The position numbers were made by a program, and so were the translations under genes. Below the pieces are notes generated by a model that was given only the letters and a program-made list of their open reading frames with translations, was not told the DNA's origin and did no database searches. A stretch of 64,000 nucleotides of DNA from assembly GCF_964253085.1 (NCBI RefSeq), contig NZ_CAXUQH020000001.1, positions 2,852,001-2,916,000 of the forward strand. The letters are read 5' to 3'. This document shows, piece by piece, positions 1 through 8,858 of the stretch (within the stretch, counting starts at the first letter, position 1; each line of letters begins with the position of its first letter). The stretch comes from Paenibacillus_E sp964253085. Its GTDB lineage: Bacteria; Bacillota; Bacilli; Paenibacillales; NBRC-103111.

Positions 1-898
1 AGACCTCGCTTGGTTCTCGTAAAATTCGCCCAGACATCGCGCTATGTGCTTGTTTATAAAGCCGCGATAAATCGTCCAAGCTCTGTCCAGATTGGCTAAT
101 CGAGGCCGTTGGCGTTCGCGGATTGCCTCTCCTAAGCAGGATAACAGCTTTGCCGAGTATACCTTGAATGGTTTCAAAGGCATGGAATGCAGCATAATTA
201 AACACAAGGCACACATATCCTTGCACATCATGAAAAGCTAGGAAGCGTAGATACGGCGTTAAATCAGCGTCCCGAACGCATCGTTCTAGACATTCACTTA
301 CCCTATCCAAATGCTCCTCGCTAAAGGTAACATCGTCGAAGGATAGCATCGAAACGGCGAACAAAGGATGAAAAAAGTAAGCTTCGAGTGATTGCTGTGA
401 CTCGGAATCTTTGCTGCTCATCGCAACGTTCGACCCGTGGATCACTAGGGGTAATCGAGCAATAAGCAGCGCTCTTGCATCCGTTTGGTTCCTTTCGAAG
501 AGCTGGTCGTTAAGGGTATCTTTCTCAATACTTACAATGGCGGACTGTACTTGCTGGCCAAGCTCATCGGAGGACGCAGGCTTCAGTAAGTAGTCCTGTG
601 CGCCATATTTGAATGCTTCGCGGACGTAGGGATAATCACCATAGCCGCTCAACATAATGAATTTGGTGCGTGTTAGCAGCGGGGCAAGTTCTTTAATCAA
701 TTGAATGCCATCTAACTCGGGCATACGAATGTCCGTGATAATGATGTTTGGTTGTAAGGTTTTAGCCATTGTAAGTCCCTGTAGACCACCGTTCGCGACA
801 TAAATATCCCGTATACCAGCTACATTGGCCCTTTCTAGTTTGGCTTTGACGCCGCTGCCAATTAATTCTTCGTCATCAATTATTAATACGGTATACAT
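1..898 (-). CDS. Response regulator, YesN-like, 3' end cut by window edge
   Basis: This reading frame begins with ATG at 898 and stays open to base 1, so about 299 residues are visible and the C-terminus lies outside the window. It opens with MYTVLIIDDEE, the acidic pocket of a receiver domain. The phospho-acceptor Asp is in IIITDIRMPELDG (about residue 55) and the conserved Lys in DYLLKPAS (about residue 105). The following linker of roughly 180 residues matches the long middle region of YesN-type regulators, whose AraC-type DNA-binding domain would lie beyond the edge; that part is inferred. The start overlaps the end of the upstream kinase gene by 23 bases, so the two are translationally coupled and form one two-component system. 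The likely target is the divergent importer operon starting at 2831. Confidence 0.88.
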   Translation of the reverse strand, partial: MYTVLIIDDEELIGSGVKAKLERANVAGIRDIYVANGGLQGLTMAKTLQPNIIITDIRMPELDGIQLIKELAPLLTRTKFIMLSGYGDYPYVREAFKYGAQDYLLKPASSDELGQQVQSAIVSIEKDTLNDQLFERNQTDARALLIARLPLVIHGSNVAMSSKDSESQQSLEAYFFHPLFAVSMLSFDDVTFSEEHLDRVSECLERCVRDADLTPYLRFLAFHDVQGYVCLVFNYAAFHAFETIQGILGKAVILLRRGNPRTPTASISQSGQSLDDLSRLYKQAHSAMSGRILREPSEV

Positions 899-2573
899 CG
901 TCATTCTCCTCGCTTCTTCTTACGTCATAAGGAAGGGTTAATATGGTTTCGGCGAATTGGCCTTGGATACTGTTGATTTGTAAGGGATAATTCTCACCGT
1001 AGAATAATTTCAATCGTTCATTAATGTTACCTAAACCGATGCTTTCTCGGTCTTTATCACCTTTGGCAATATACAAGGAAGTGCGAAATTGTTCGTTGAT
1101 TTCTTCCAACCGTGCTGCTTCGATGCCAATGCCATTATCTCTTACACATAAACGGATGGATAAATCAGTTTCTTGGCTAGCATAAATATCAATATCGAGT
1201 GTGTCCTGCTTAGCGAAGCCATGCTTCACACTATTCTCGACAATTGGTTGTAGAATAAATTTTAAGACCTGAATGGAAAGCAGCTCATTGGGGACATGGA
1301 CCCGGAAATGAATACTGTCTCCGTATTTGACCTTCTGAAGCGTCATATACTGCCCGAGATAACGAAGTTCATCTTGGAGTGTTGCGAATTTAGCGTCACC
1401 GTCCATATTATAGCGCATCATTTTACCAAAGTCGGCCATGGCATCGGACACATCATACTGACCCGCAATTTCCATTTTGGCACTAAAAATATCCAGCGTA
1501 TTATAGATAAAATGTGGGTTAATCTGCGATTGCAGTGCGATGAGCTGTGCATCCTTGTGCAGGGTCTCTTTTTTGATCATATCGCTTAACAGCAGGGTTA
1601 TTTTATTAAGTAAAATGTTGAATTTCTCGGTGATGACACCGAACTCGTCCTTTCGTACAATCGGGATGGGCTGAAACCCTGTTTCAATGGCGACATCCAT
1701 CTGTTTAATGCTCGTTTTCATTTTACTTAACGTCATCTTGAGGATGTAGTAGAAAGCAAACAATAGAACAATGAGGGTAAGAATAAAAGCTAGGTTAGCC
1801 ACAACCTGCAAGGAACCGAGTAACGGAGGAAGCGGGATCGCCATGACGATGACTTGCTGGACCTCTTTTAACGAGTCAGCGACGTATAAAAAGCCGGATT
1901 CCTTGGCGTAGCCTTGATTTTCATCCAATATATAAACAGGCTGATTCACAACATTGGGGCCCTCAGCGGGTTCAAGCAGATCAACTGAGCGCACGTCAAC
2001 CATCGTAATTCCTAGATAATAGCCTTCAATAGAGATCATTTTCTGGATATAGCGGAAAATATCACTACCGTCTTCCTGCTTCGTATCCAGCACCCAGAGA
2101 GATTTCTGATCCGAAGACATAAAGGCATCGTACCATGCCTCTTTTTTAATTTTCTGCTCGGAGAAAAAGGAACCAAAACCTTCTGGAATCGAAACATTGT
2201 TTGTATAGATAGAAATTTTCTGGATGTTGATTTTCTGGAATAACATCGCATAGTTAACAAGTGGAGCAGCGAAATTGAAATACGTATCTAAAGAATTGGA
2301 GTCGGACGAATACGGCTCTCCGAGAAATTGTTGCAAGCGGTAGTTAAACGTTATGTTATTGCTAACGCTTTCAATTAGATCGATTTTATTCTCAATCGTA
2401 TATTTGATCTGTTTAACGGTGGTTTGTGAATTGGCCAGCAGTTGATCTTGCATGTAGCGCTGTGATTGATTGTACGTGTAGAGTCCAAGCACACTGAAGG
2501 GGATTAATATGAAAAAAATAAAGGCTAGCGTCACTTTACTTTTGATACTCATGGCATTAAAGGTACGTTGCAA
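876..2573 (-). CDS. Sensor histidine kinase, YesM family
   Basis: A membrane sensor kinase of about 565 residues. It has a first membrane segment at the N-terminus, an extracellular sensing domain of about 240 residues, a second membrane segment, a HAMP linker, the His_kinase box with phospho-acceptor His in QINPHFIYNTL, and a HATPase_c domain with an N-box (QPIVENSVKHG) and a late G-box (GLGNINERL). The frame can be extended to a TTG at 2621. I prefer the TTG at 2573 because AAGGAG lies 5 bases before it and the protein then starts just ahead of the SIKSK membrane lead; GTG at 2579 is also possible. It overlaps the regulator gene downstream by 23 bases. Kinases of this family usually sense extracellular sugars or oligosaccharides and drive a neighbouring importer; the ligand here is unknown. 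Confidence 0.9.
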   Translation of the reverse strand: MQRTFNAMSIKSKVTLAFIFFILIPFSVLGLYTYNQSQRYMQDQLLANSQTTVKQIKYTIENKIDLIESVSNNITFNYRLQQFLGEPYSSDSNSLDTYFNFAAPLVNYAMLFQKINIQKISIYTNNVSIPEGFGSFFSEQKIKKEAWYDAFMSSDQKSLWVLDTKQEDGSDIFRYIQKMISIEGYYLGITMVDVRSVDLLEPAEGPNVVNQPVYILDENQGYAKESGFLYVADSLKEVQQVIVMAIPLPPLLGSLQVVANLAFILTLIVLLFAFYYILKMTLSKMKTSIKQMDVAIETGFQPIPIVRKDEFGVITEKFNILLNKITLLLSDMIKKETLHKDAQLIALQSQINPHFIYNTLDIFSAKMEIAGQYDVSDAMADFGKMMRYNMDGDAKFATLQDELRYLGQYMTLQKVKYGDSIHFRVHVPNELLSIQVLKFILQPIVENSVKHGFAKQDTLDIDIYASQETDLSIRLCVRDNGIGIEAARLEEINEQFRTSLYIAKGDKDRESIGLGNINERLKLFYGENYPLQINSIQGQFAETILTLPYDVRRSEENDDVYRINN

Positions 2574-2693
2574 TGTCACTCCTTCTTTCTCCAAAGATGT
2601 TTGTAGGGAGGTATTCGACAAAAGGCAGGCTAAACCTTTCGTTAACTAGGCAGAGCCCAAATGAAGGTATCAAAACTAAAATAGTGATATTTT

Positions 2694-2718
2694 TATAAGC
2701 GCTTTCAAAATGTATAGT
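2694..2718 (+). promoter_or_regulatory. Candidate cre site and -10 of the first importer operon
   Basis: TATAAGCGCTTTCA at 2694-2707 matches the CcpA cre consensus TGWAANCGNTNWCA at 13 of 14 positions. It lies just upstream of a -10-like TATAGT at 2713-2718, in the divergent region between the kinase gene and the importer at 2831. A site in the spacer before -10 would suit catabolite repression. No good -35 is visible, which fits a promoter that needs an activator. Confidence 0.55.
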
Positions 2719-2830
2719 GAGAATATGCTTCCGAAGTTGCTTTGCTATAGCAGAAGTAGAGTTAGCATTATAGAGAACGCTGTCATCTGGTTATCACGAC
2801 TTGGGGCAGTAAATCGGGGAGGTAAGTCAA

Positions 2831-3793
2831 GTGGATGGAGCCGTAAATGCAAAACAACGTGTTCGGTCGCCACGATTATCAGTGACGGGCAGATGGCTGC
2901 GCTTCAAGAGTCAGTTCGCGCTGCAAAGCATGGTATGGCCGGGGATTTTGTTTCTGCTTGTGTTCTCGTACATTCCGATGTATGGCATTCTGATTGCATT
3001 TAAGGAGTACGATCTTTTCTTGGGTGTGATGAATTCGCCGTGGATTGGGTTTACACATTTCCAAGAATTTCTGAATGATCCGAATTTCTTGAATGTACTA
3101 CGGAACACGCTAGCGATGAATCTTATGGGATTGGTTCTTGGGTTTCCTGCACCCATCGTGTTTGCACTCTTCCTTAATGAGCTGAATAAGAAACGATTCA
3201 AGAGCTTCGTACAAACGATTTCTTATCTGCCTCATTTTGTTTCGTGGGTCATTTTTGGAGGATTAGTGCTGACGGTGCTATCGCCTTCAAATGGGATTCT
3301 CAATCTCTTACTTACGAGTTTGCATATCATTGATGAACCGATTAATTTCATTGCGAAACCGCATCTGTTCTGGATGATTATGGTTAGCGCTGAAATATTG
3401 AAAGGGATTGGCTGGGGAGCGATTATTTATATCGCAGCGATTGCCGGTGTGGACCAGGAAATGTATGATGCAGCCAAGATTGACGGTGCAGGCAGATTTC
3501 AGCGGATGTGGTATGTGACACTGCCAGCCATTATGGGGACAGTCGTGATTATGCTCACTTTTGCGATAAGCTCAATATTGAACACGGGCTTCGAGCAGAT
3601 TATGGTCATGCAGAATCCGCTAAATCTGGATGTAAGTGAAACAATCGATACGTATGTCTATAAGGTAGGCCTCAGGCAAATGAGGTATTCCTATTCGACT
3701 GCGGTAGGCTTAGCGAAATCAGTGGTTGCCCTGATTCTGTTATTTGCTGCTAATTATGTATCTCGTAAAGTGACAGACAACAGCTTGTTCTAA
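2831..3793 (+). CDS. ABC sugar importer permease, LplB-like
   Basis: An integral membrane permease of 320 residues for a carbohydrate (CUT1-like) importer. The N-terminus is hydrophilic and is followed by about six hydrophobic segments beginning at MVWPGILFLLVFSYI. The ATPase-contacting EAA-type loop is visible as YDAAKIDGAGRFQRMW at about residues 215-230. The start is GTG at 2831, supported by GGGGAGGT 7 bases upstream. It is the first gene of an apparent operon with a second permease (31 bases on), a lipoprotein and two glycoside hydrolases. No ATPase gene is present in the operon; importers of this class in Bacillus and Paenibacillus commonly borrow a shared MsmX-like ATPase, which would be encoded elsewhere. 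Confidence 0.93.
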   Translation: MDGAVNAKQRVRSPRLSVTGRWLRFKSQFALQSMVWPGILFLLVFSYIPMYGILIAFKEYDLFLGVMNSPWIGFTHFQEFLNDPNFLNVLRNTLAMNLMGLVLGFPAPIVFALFLNELNKKRFKSFVQTISYLPHFVSWVIFGGLVLTVLSPSNGILNLLLTSLHIIDEPINFIAKPHLFWMIMVSAEILKGIGWGAIIYIAAIAGVDQEMYDAAKIDGAGRFQRMWYVTLPAIMGTVVIMLTFAISSILNTGFEQIMVMQNPLNLDVSETIDTYVYKVGLRQMRYSYSTAVGLAKSVVALILLFAANYVSRKVTDNSLF

Positions 3794-3824
3794 GAGGATG
3801 CCTGCGTGTAAGGAGGAACACAAA

Positions 3825-4715
3825 ATGAATATCCGTTCCAGAAGGGACAAATGGTTTGACATCGGTAATATCATCTTCATGTCTACAGTTGTATTTGTAA
3901 CGCTGGCTCCGTTCTGGTTTGCTTTGGTTGGTTCTTTTAATGACGGGTTGGATTACTTGCGAGGCAGCGTGTATTTATGGCCAAGGGAATTTACGATCGC
4001 GAATTATAAAGCTGTATTCTCGGATACGACCATTTATCATGCGTTTTTCATTACGATTAGCAGAACGCTGCTTGGTATGTCCACGCATATCGCTTTTACA
4101 GCTCTCGTTGCCTACGGCATGTCACGTAAAGGACTTAGTGGTCGCAACATATATCTCGTTATTATGCTCACGACCATGTTCTTCTATGGTGGACTTATTC
4201 CGACATACTTGCTGTATAAAGAAATCGGCCTGTTAAACAATTTTATGGTTTATATTATTCCCACCTTGTTCAGTGTTTGGGATATGATTATTATTATGTC
4301 CTTCTTTCGGACGATCCCTGAACAAATTATCGAGTCGGCTAAGATGGATGGGGCGGGGGAATATCGTATTTTGCTGCAATTGGTGATGCCGTTGACGAAG
4401 CCTGTCTTAGCCGCAATTGCCTTGTTTAATGGGGTTTATCATTGGAATTCGTACATGGATGCGCTGATGTTTACGACGAAGTCATCCTTAGAGCCTGTTC
4501 AATTGGTTCTGATGCGTATGGTGACGGATGCTTCCTATGGGGAATCATTTAGTCAGCAAGCGACAAGCTTTATGCCAGAAGAAGCGAAGCATGTTAGTTC
4601 AGCTACGTTGAAGCTAGCCATGATGGTTGCCACAACAGCGCCAATCGTCGCGATCTATCCATTCCTGCAGAAATATTTTGTTAAAGGTGTGCTTATTGGT
4701 TCTGTGAAAGGTTAG
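3825..4715 (+). CDS. ABC sugar importer permease, YtcP-like
   Basis: Second permease of the importer, 296 residues from the ATG at 3825, which has AAGGAGG 8 bases upstream; an earlier in-frame ATG at 3798 lacks a comparable site. The protein has about six membrane segments and ends PFLQKYFVKGVLIGSVKG, a C-terminus typical of this family. The EAA-type loop is ESAKMDGAGEYR, near residue 175. It pairs with the permease at 2831 to form the membrane channel, and the lipoprotein gene begins 28 bases downstream. Substrate is not shown by the sequence; the neighbouring GH2 and secreted glycosidase genes suggest plant-wall oligosaccharides. Confidence 0.93.
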   Translation: MNIRSRRDKWFDIGNIIFMSTVVFVTLAPFWFALVGSFNDGLDYLRGSVYLWPREFTIANYKAVFSDTTIYHAFFITISRTLLGMSTHIAFTALVAYGMSRKGLSGRNIYLVIMLTTMFFYGGLIPTYLLYKEIGLLNNFMVYIIPTLFSVWDMIIIMSFFRTIPEQIIESAKMDGAGEYRILLQLVMPLTKPVLAAIALFNGVYHWNSYMDALMFTTKSSLEPVQLVLMRMVTDASYGESFSQQATSFMPEEAKHVSSATLKLAMMVATTAPIVAIYPFLQKYFVKGVLIGSVKG

Positions 4716-4743
4716 TTCACGAATATCAAAGGGGGCAAAGCAA

Positions 4744-6372
4744 ATGAAGAAAAGTTTAGTTAGTATGGGGCTTGTCACAACGTTAGTTGGAACTTTGCTA
4801 GTAGGGTGTTCTGCAGATAAGGGAGCTGAGGTGGCTGCTTCGCCTAAGGCATCCGAAGCAGCTGCAGCGTCAGCGTCAGCAAAACCTGATGATAAATCTC
4901 CAATCAAGATAACTTGGTTCGTCGATCAAGAATCCTACAAAAAGAACTGGGATCCAGTTAACAACTTACTGGATAAGAAAATTACAGAGGATACGGGAGT
5001 TTCCATTGAATTTACTTCAGGTAATGATGATAAATTAAGCGCTCTTATCGCATCAGGAGATATCCCAGATATGATTACGGTGGATAAGGGGGCGCCACAG
5101 CGCGGTGTACTTGAGAAATCCGGCTTGGTTGCTCCGCTAGATGAGTTGATTAAGAAGCATGATCCATCGTTTAATGTGGCGAAATCCATGCAGGATTGGT
5201 TCCGTAATCCAGATGGCCATTTCTATGGGTATGCCAATTATTTCTGGGCCAAAGAAACGTTTAAACCAGGGGATACCATTTACAGCAACCAAGGCTTATA
5301 TGCGCGTAAAGATATTATGGATCAGCTAGGCATCAAACCTGAGGACTTCAGTACCAAGGAAGGCTTGGTTGCAGCGCTGCGTAAAGTAAAGGATTCAAAG
5401 ACGAAATATAATGGCTTCGACGTCGTACCAGCGTATTTCGAGAGCTGGGTCATCTCCAGTTTCTTCGGCGCTCCACGTGAAGATGCACAAGGAAATCTTG
5501 TTGATCGTGAAAGAACTCCGGAGACATTGGAAGCGTATCAGTTCCTCAACCGTTTATTTCGGGAAGGTTTGTTGCCAGAAGATAGTCAAACGTTGAATCA
5601 GTCACAGCTTACCGAGAAAGTGAATAATGGCGCAGTCTTTGCGCTTACAAACAAGGCGATTAAATGGGATGCCTTATATGCCAAGGATCCGAAGGCGATC
5701 TTCGTTTCAGTCGGACCGGTTCTCGGTGATAAAGGCAAACAGCCTGTTATTGATCCAGTTCAAGCCTCAGGTTGGACACTGACGATGGTTAGCAGTAAAG
5801 CCAAAAATCAGGATCGCATTATTAAGCTCATGCATTATCTCTCGTCCGATGAAATGAGTTTGAATGTGACTTATGGTCCTAAAGGCATTACGTGGGATTA
5901 TGATGCGAATGGTAAGGTTAAATTATCCGATGAGTTTATTAAGGCTAGAAGCGAGGATGCAGCGAAAACGAAATTAAAATACGGAAATGGCACGTTAGAT
6001 TGGCTGATTAACTATATCCCTGTTCAACGCACATTGCCAGTAAACGGTGTACAAGAAACGGAAAGAACCAAATCGAATATTTATTTCAGTAAATACACGT
6101 ACGACATGCTTGCTTTCGAATCCACTTCACCGCTTGGCGGCACAGAAGAAGCGGGAATCAATGCAAAACGTGAAGAAGTTCGTGTCAAAACAAGAGCGAA
6201 AATGATTCTGGCTAAAGCACCAGAGGATGTAGAGAAACTCTACAAAGAAGGCATTGATCAAGAAGAAAAACTTGGCTCTCAAAAGCTGATTGACTATCAA
6301 AACAAGAAATTCCAAGAAGCAAAGAAAGCCTTAGGTGTCCAGTTTGTATGGCCGACGAATATTAAGAAATAA
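4744..6372 (+). CDS. ABC importer sugar-binding lipoprotein (family 1)
   Basis: An extracellular solute-binding lipoprotein of 542 residues. The N-terminal signal ends in a lipobox, LLVGC, with the lipidated Cys at about residue 22, followed by a low-complexity Ala/Ser linker of about 25 residues that serves as a spacer from the membrane. The long mature domain of about 500 residues matches the large LplA-like group used with LplB/YtcP-type permeases, and differs from the roughly 400-residue maltose-binding type. GGGGGC lies just upstream of the ATG. It delivers ligand to the two permeases encoded directly upstream. A large inverted repeat follows the gene at 6400-6452. Confidence 0.93.
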   Translation: MKKSLVSMGLVTTLVGTLLVGCSADKGAEVAASPKASEAAAASASAKPDDKSPIKITWFVDQESYKKNWDPVNNLLDKKITEDTGVSIEFTSGNDDKLSALIASGDIPDMITVDKGAPQRGVLEKSGLVAPLDELIKKHDPSFNVAKSMQDWFRNPDGHFYGYANYFWAKETFKPGDTIYSNQGLYARKDIMDQLGIKPEDFSTKEGLVAALRKVKDSKTKYNGFDVVPAYFESWVISSFFGAPREDAQGNLVDRERTPETLEAYQFLNRLFREGLLPEDSQTLNQSQLTEKVNNGAVFALTNKAIKWDALYAKDPKAIFVSVGPVLGDKGKQPVIDPVQASGWTLTMVSSKAKNQDRIIKLMHYLSSDEMSLNVTYGPKGITWDYDANGKVKLSDEFIKARSEDAAKTKLKYGNGTLDWLINYIPVQRTLPVNGVQETERTKSNIYFSKYTYDMLAFESTSPLGGTEEAGINAKREEVRVKTRAKMILAKAPEDVEKLYKEGIDQEEKLGSQKLIDYQNKKFQEAKKALGVQFVWPTNIKK

Positions 6373-6399
6373 AGCTTTAATTGTATAGATTAGCACAAT

Positions 6400-6452
6400 G
6401 GCATATGCGACGTTCGTGAGTGGTTAGCTTTCTTCACACGCTTGCATATGCC
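6400..6452 (+). promoter_or_regulatory. Inverted repeat after the binding-protein gene
   Basis: GGCATATGC at 6400-6408 is perfectly repeated in reverse as GCATATGCC at 6444-6452, with a 35-base loop. There is no run of T after it, so it is not a standard terminator. Its place right after a binding-protein gene and before the GH2 gene suits an mRNA-stabilising or read-through-limiting hairpin, which would raise binding-protein output over the downstream genes. Confidence 0.4.
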
Positions 6453-6499
6453 TTCTTGCGCTTATTAACAAGGGAAGACGGAGTAAGAAGAAAGGGATT

Positions 6500-8775
6500 A
6501 TGCCTATGAGACAGATTTTTAATTTTAACACGGAGTGGCAATTCTGTGCCCAGGATGATCCGCAGAGCAAACACAAGAACTATAAGGATGATCATTTCCA
6601 AGAGGTACATCTACCGCATACGAATAAGCTTGTTCCCCATCACTATTTTAGCGAAACGGACTATCAGTTTGTGTCTTGGTATCGCCGTCACTTTGAGGTT
6701 CCTGCAGATTGGAGCGGGAGTAGTCTTCTTGTGGAGTTCGATGGTGTGATGTCTGTTGCGGAGGTTTATGTCAATGGCGTTTTCGTCGGCGAGCATCAAG
6801 GGGGCTATACGTCATTTTCAATCGAAATAAGTGAATGGGTTGTTGTTGGGGAATCGAATGTGATTGCGGTCAGAGTTGATTCTACACGTAGACCAGATAT
6901 CCCGCCAGAAGGGCGTTTGGTGGATTATATGCTGTTCGGTGGCATCTATCGGAATGTCCGACTAATCGTGACGAGCGCTGTGTATATCGAATGGGCCAAG
7001 TATGAGTGGAGAGATGTGACTTCTCAGGAAGCTTCGATGGAAGGCACATTTCGAATTAGGAATCGCGGGGAAGCGACAACGTTTATCCTGAACACGTCCT
7101 TGATCAATTGTGAGGGAAAAGTAGTAGAGCAAGTCACCACATCCATCATTGCTGAGGTTGGGGAGTCGGAAGTTAGACAGGTGACACTGCACGTGAAAAA
7201 CCCGCATTTGTGGAACATCGACGATCCCTATTTGTATGTGCTGAGGACGGCCTTGTATGACATCGGGGTGGAACGCGTTAAAAGCGACGATCTATCTACG
7301 AGGGTAGGCATACGAAGTGCCGAGTTCCGTAAGGATGGGAGGTTCTATCTCAATGGCAATCCGTTCAAGCTGCGCGGGTTGAATCGACATCAAATGTTTC
7401 CCTATCTAGGTGGAGCCATGTGTGAGAGAGGACAGCGTAAAGACGCGGATATTCTAAAAGAGGAGCTGGGACTGAACTTTGTTCGCTCTTCTCACTATCC
7501 CGCAGATCCATCTTTACTCGATCGCTGTGATGAGATTGGATTACTTGTCTTTGAGGAGCTGCCGGGCTGGCAATATATTGGCGATGCGCAGTGGAAGAAC
7601 AAGGCGCTGGTTCAGCTGGAAGAAATGATCGTACGTGATCGCAATCACCCTTCGATCTTCTTGTGGGGCGTTCGTATCAATGAGTCTCAGGATGATACGG
7701 AGTTCTATTTACGGACGAATGCGCTTGCTCGCAAGTTGGATCCATCACGGGCTACCGGCGGCGTACGCGCCATACATAGCAGCGAGTTTTTGGAAGATGT
7801 TATTACGTACAACGATTTCACACGTAATCGGGAAGGGAAAATCCTGCAGCCAAACCATTGCCGTATCTCATTACGGAATATATGGGGCATATGTATCCGA
7901 CGAAGTCGTATGACAGTGTGGAGCGACAAATCAAGCATGCCCTTGGCCATGCTCAGATTCAGAACGGGCAGTATGGTGTGCCTTATGTTGCGGGAGCAGC
8001 TGGTTGGTGCGCGTTCGACTATAATACGCATCAGGATTTCGGCTCCGGTGATCGCATTTGCTATCACGGTGTCTGTGATATTTTCCGATTGCCGAAGTTT
8101 GCTGCACATTTTTACCGTAGTCAGATGGAGCCCAGCAAGCAACCCGTCGTGTTTATTGCCCGATATTTAATCCCTTCCTTTAATGAGGACTTTCGGGATG
8201 TTGTTCCTGTATTTACGAATTGTGAAGAAGCAGATTTATTTATTAATGGGGTTAAGGTTGCTTCAGAGCGCCCTGACTATGTGAATTACCCTAGCTTGCC
8301 CCATCCGCCGATTATGTTCACAGGCTGTAGTTGGTGGGAGTGGGGATCGAGTCTGCTAACGAGTCTCAAGGTTGTTGGCAAAATCGGCGGCGCCGCAGTA
8401 GCCGAGCATGAGCTGTTTCCGGTGGGGATGCCAGATCAATTGGCTTTGCTGGCGGATGATCTCGAGCTTATCGCAGACGGTGCAGATTGCACCCGAGTGG
8501 TAGTTGCTTTACAGGACAGCAAGGGGCAGACACTTCAGCTTGCTCATCATGCGGTTTCCTTCCATGTCGAGGGTCCAGGCAGATTGATTGGTGAGAATCC
8601 CTTCAGCTTGGAAGCCGGCAGAGGCGCTGTGTATATTCAGGCAACGAGAACACCAGGAACCATTCGCTGCATAGCGATGGTGAAGGGGGTGATGACGGCT
8701 GAGGTGGTAATTCAAACGGTGGCGCTGCAAGATCAAATCGTGTCTGTTCCACAGCGAATCCAGCAGCTCAATTAA
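6500..8775 (+). pseudogene. Glycoside hydrolase family 2 enzyme, interrupted by a -1 frameshift
   Basis: Two frames together encode one GH2 enzyme (beta-galactosidase/beta-glucuronidase superfamily) of about 758 residues. The first (6500 to about 7855) carries the sugar-binding jelly roll (residues 1-170), the Ig-like domain (about 170-270) and the start of the barrel with the acid/base Glu in RINES (about residue 394). The second, continuing to 8775, carries the nucleophile Glu in LITEYMGH and the C-terminal domains. The break is at about 7852-7857: adding one C to CAAACC restores a continuous reading through NPLPYLITEY. As written, the first frame runs on to 8170 with unrelated sequence and lacks the nucleophile, so the product would be inactive. 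No signal peptide is seen, so an intact enzyme would be cytoplasmic and act on imported oligosaccharides. Whether this is real decay or a sequencing error cannot be told here. Confidence 0.85.
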
Positions 8776-8858
8776 AAAGCACAGGCTAGTATAGCCCAGT
8801 ACTGTGGCATTGGATACATGGAGGGATCGACTGAAATCTCGATTAAAGGAGCGAAATG

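Noticed and set aside
2710..3003. An open frame starting before the permease at 2831
   Set aside because: It overlaps the permease in another frame, lacks a ribosome site, and its translation has no resemblance to any family.
7705..8142. A 145-codon antisense frame in the GH2 region
   Set aside because: It is a shadow of the frameshifted GH2 gene; the plus-strand frames carry the conserved catalytic motifs.
8776..8855. Nested inverted repeat CACAG/CTGTG with inner GGCTA/TAGCC after the GH2 gene
   Set aside because: Short arms, imperfect, and no T-run; too weak to call a terminator.
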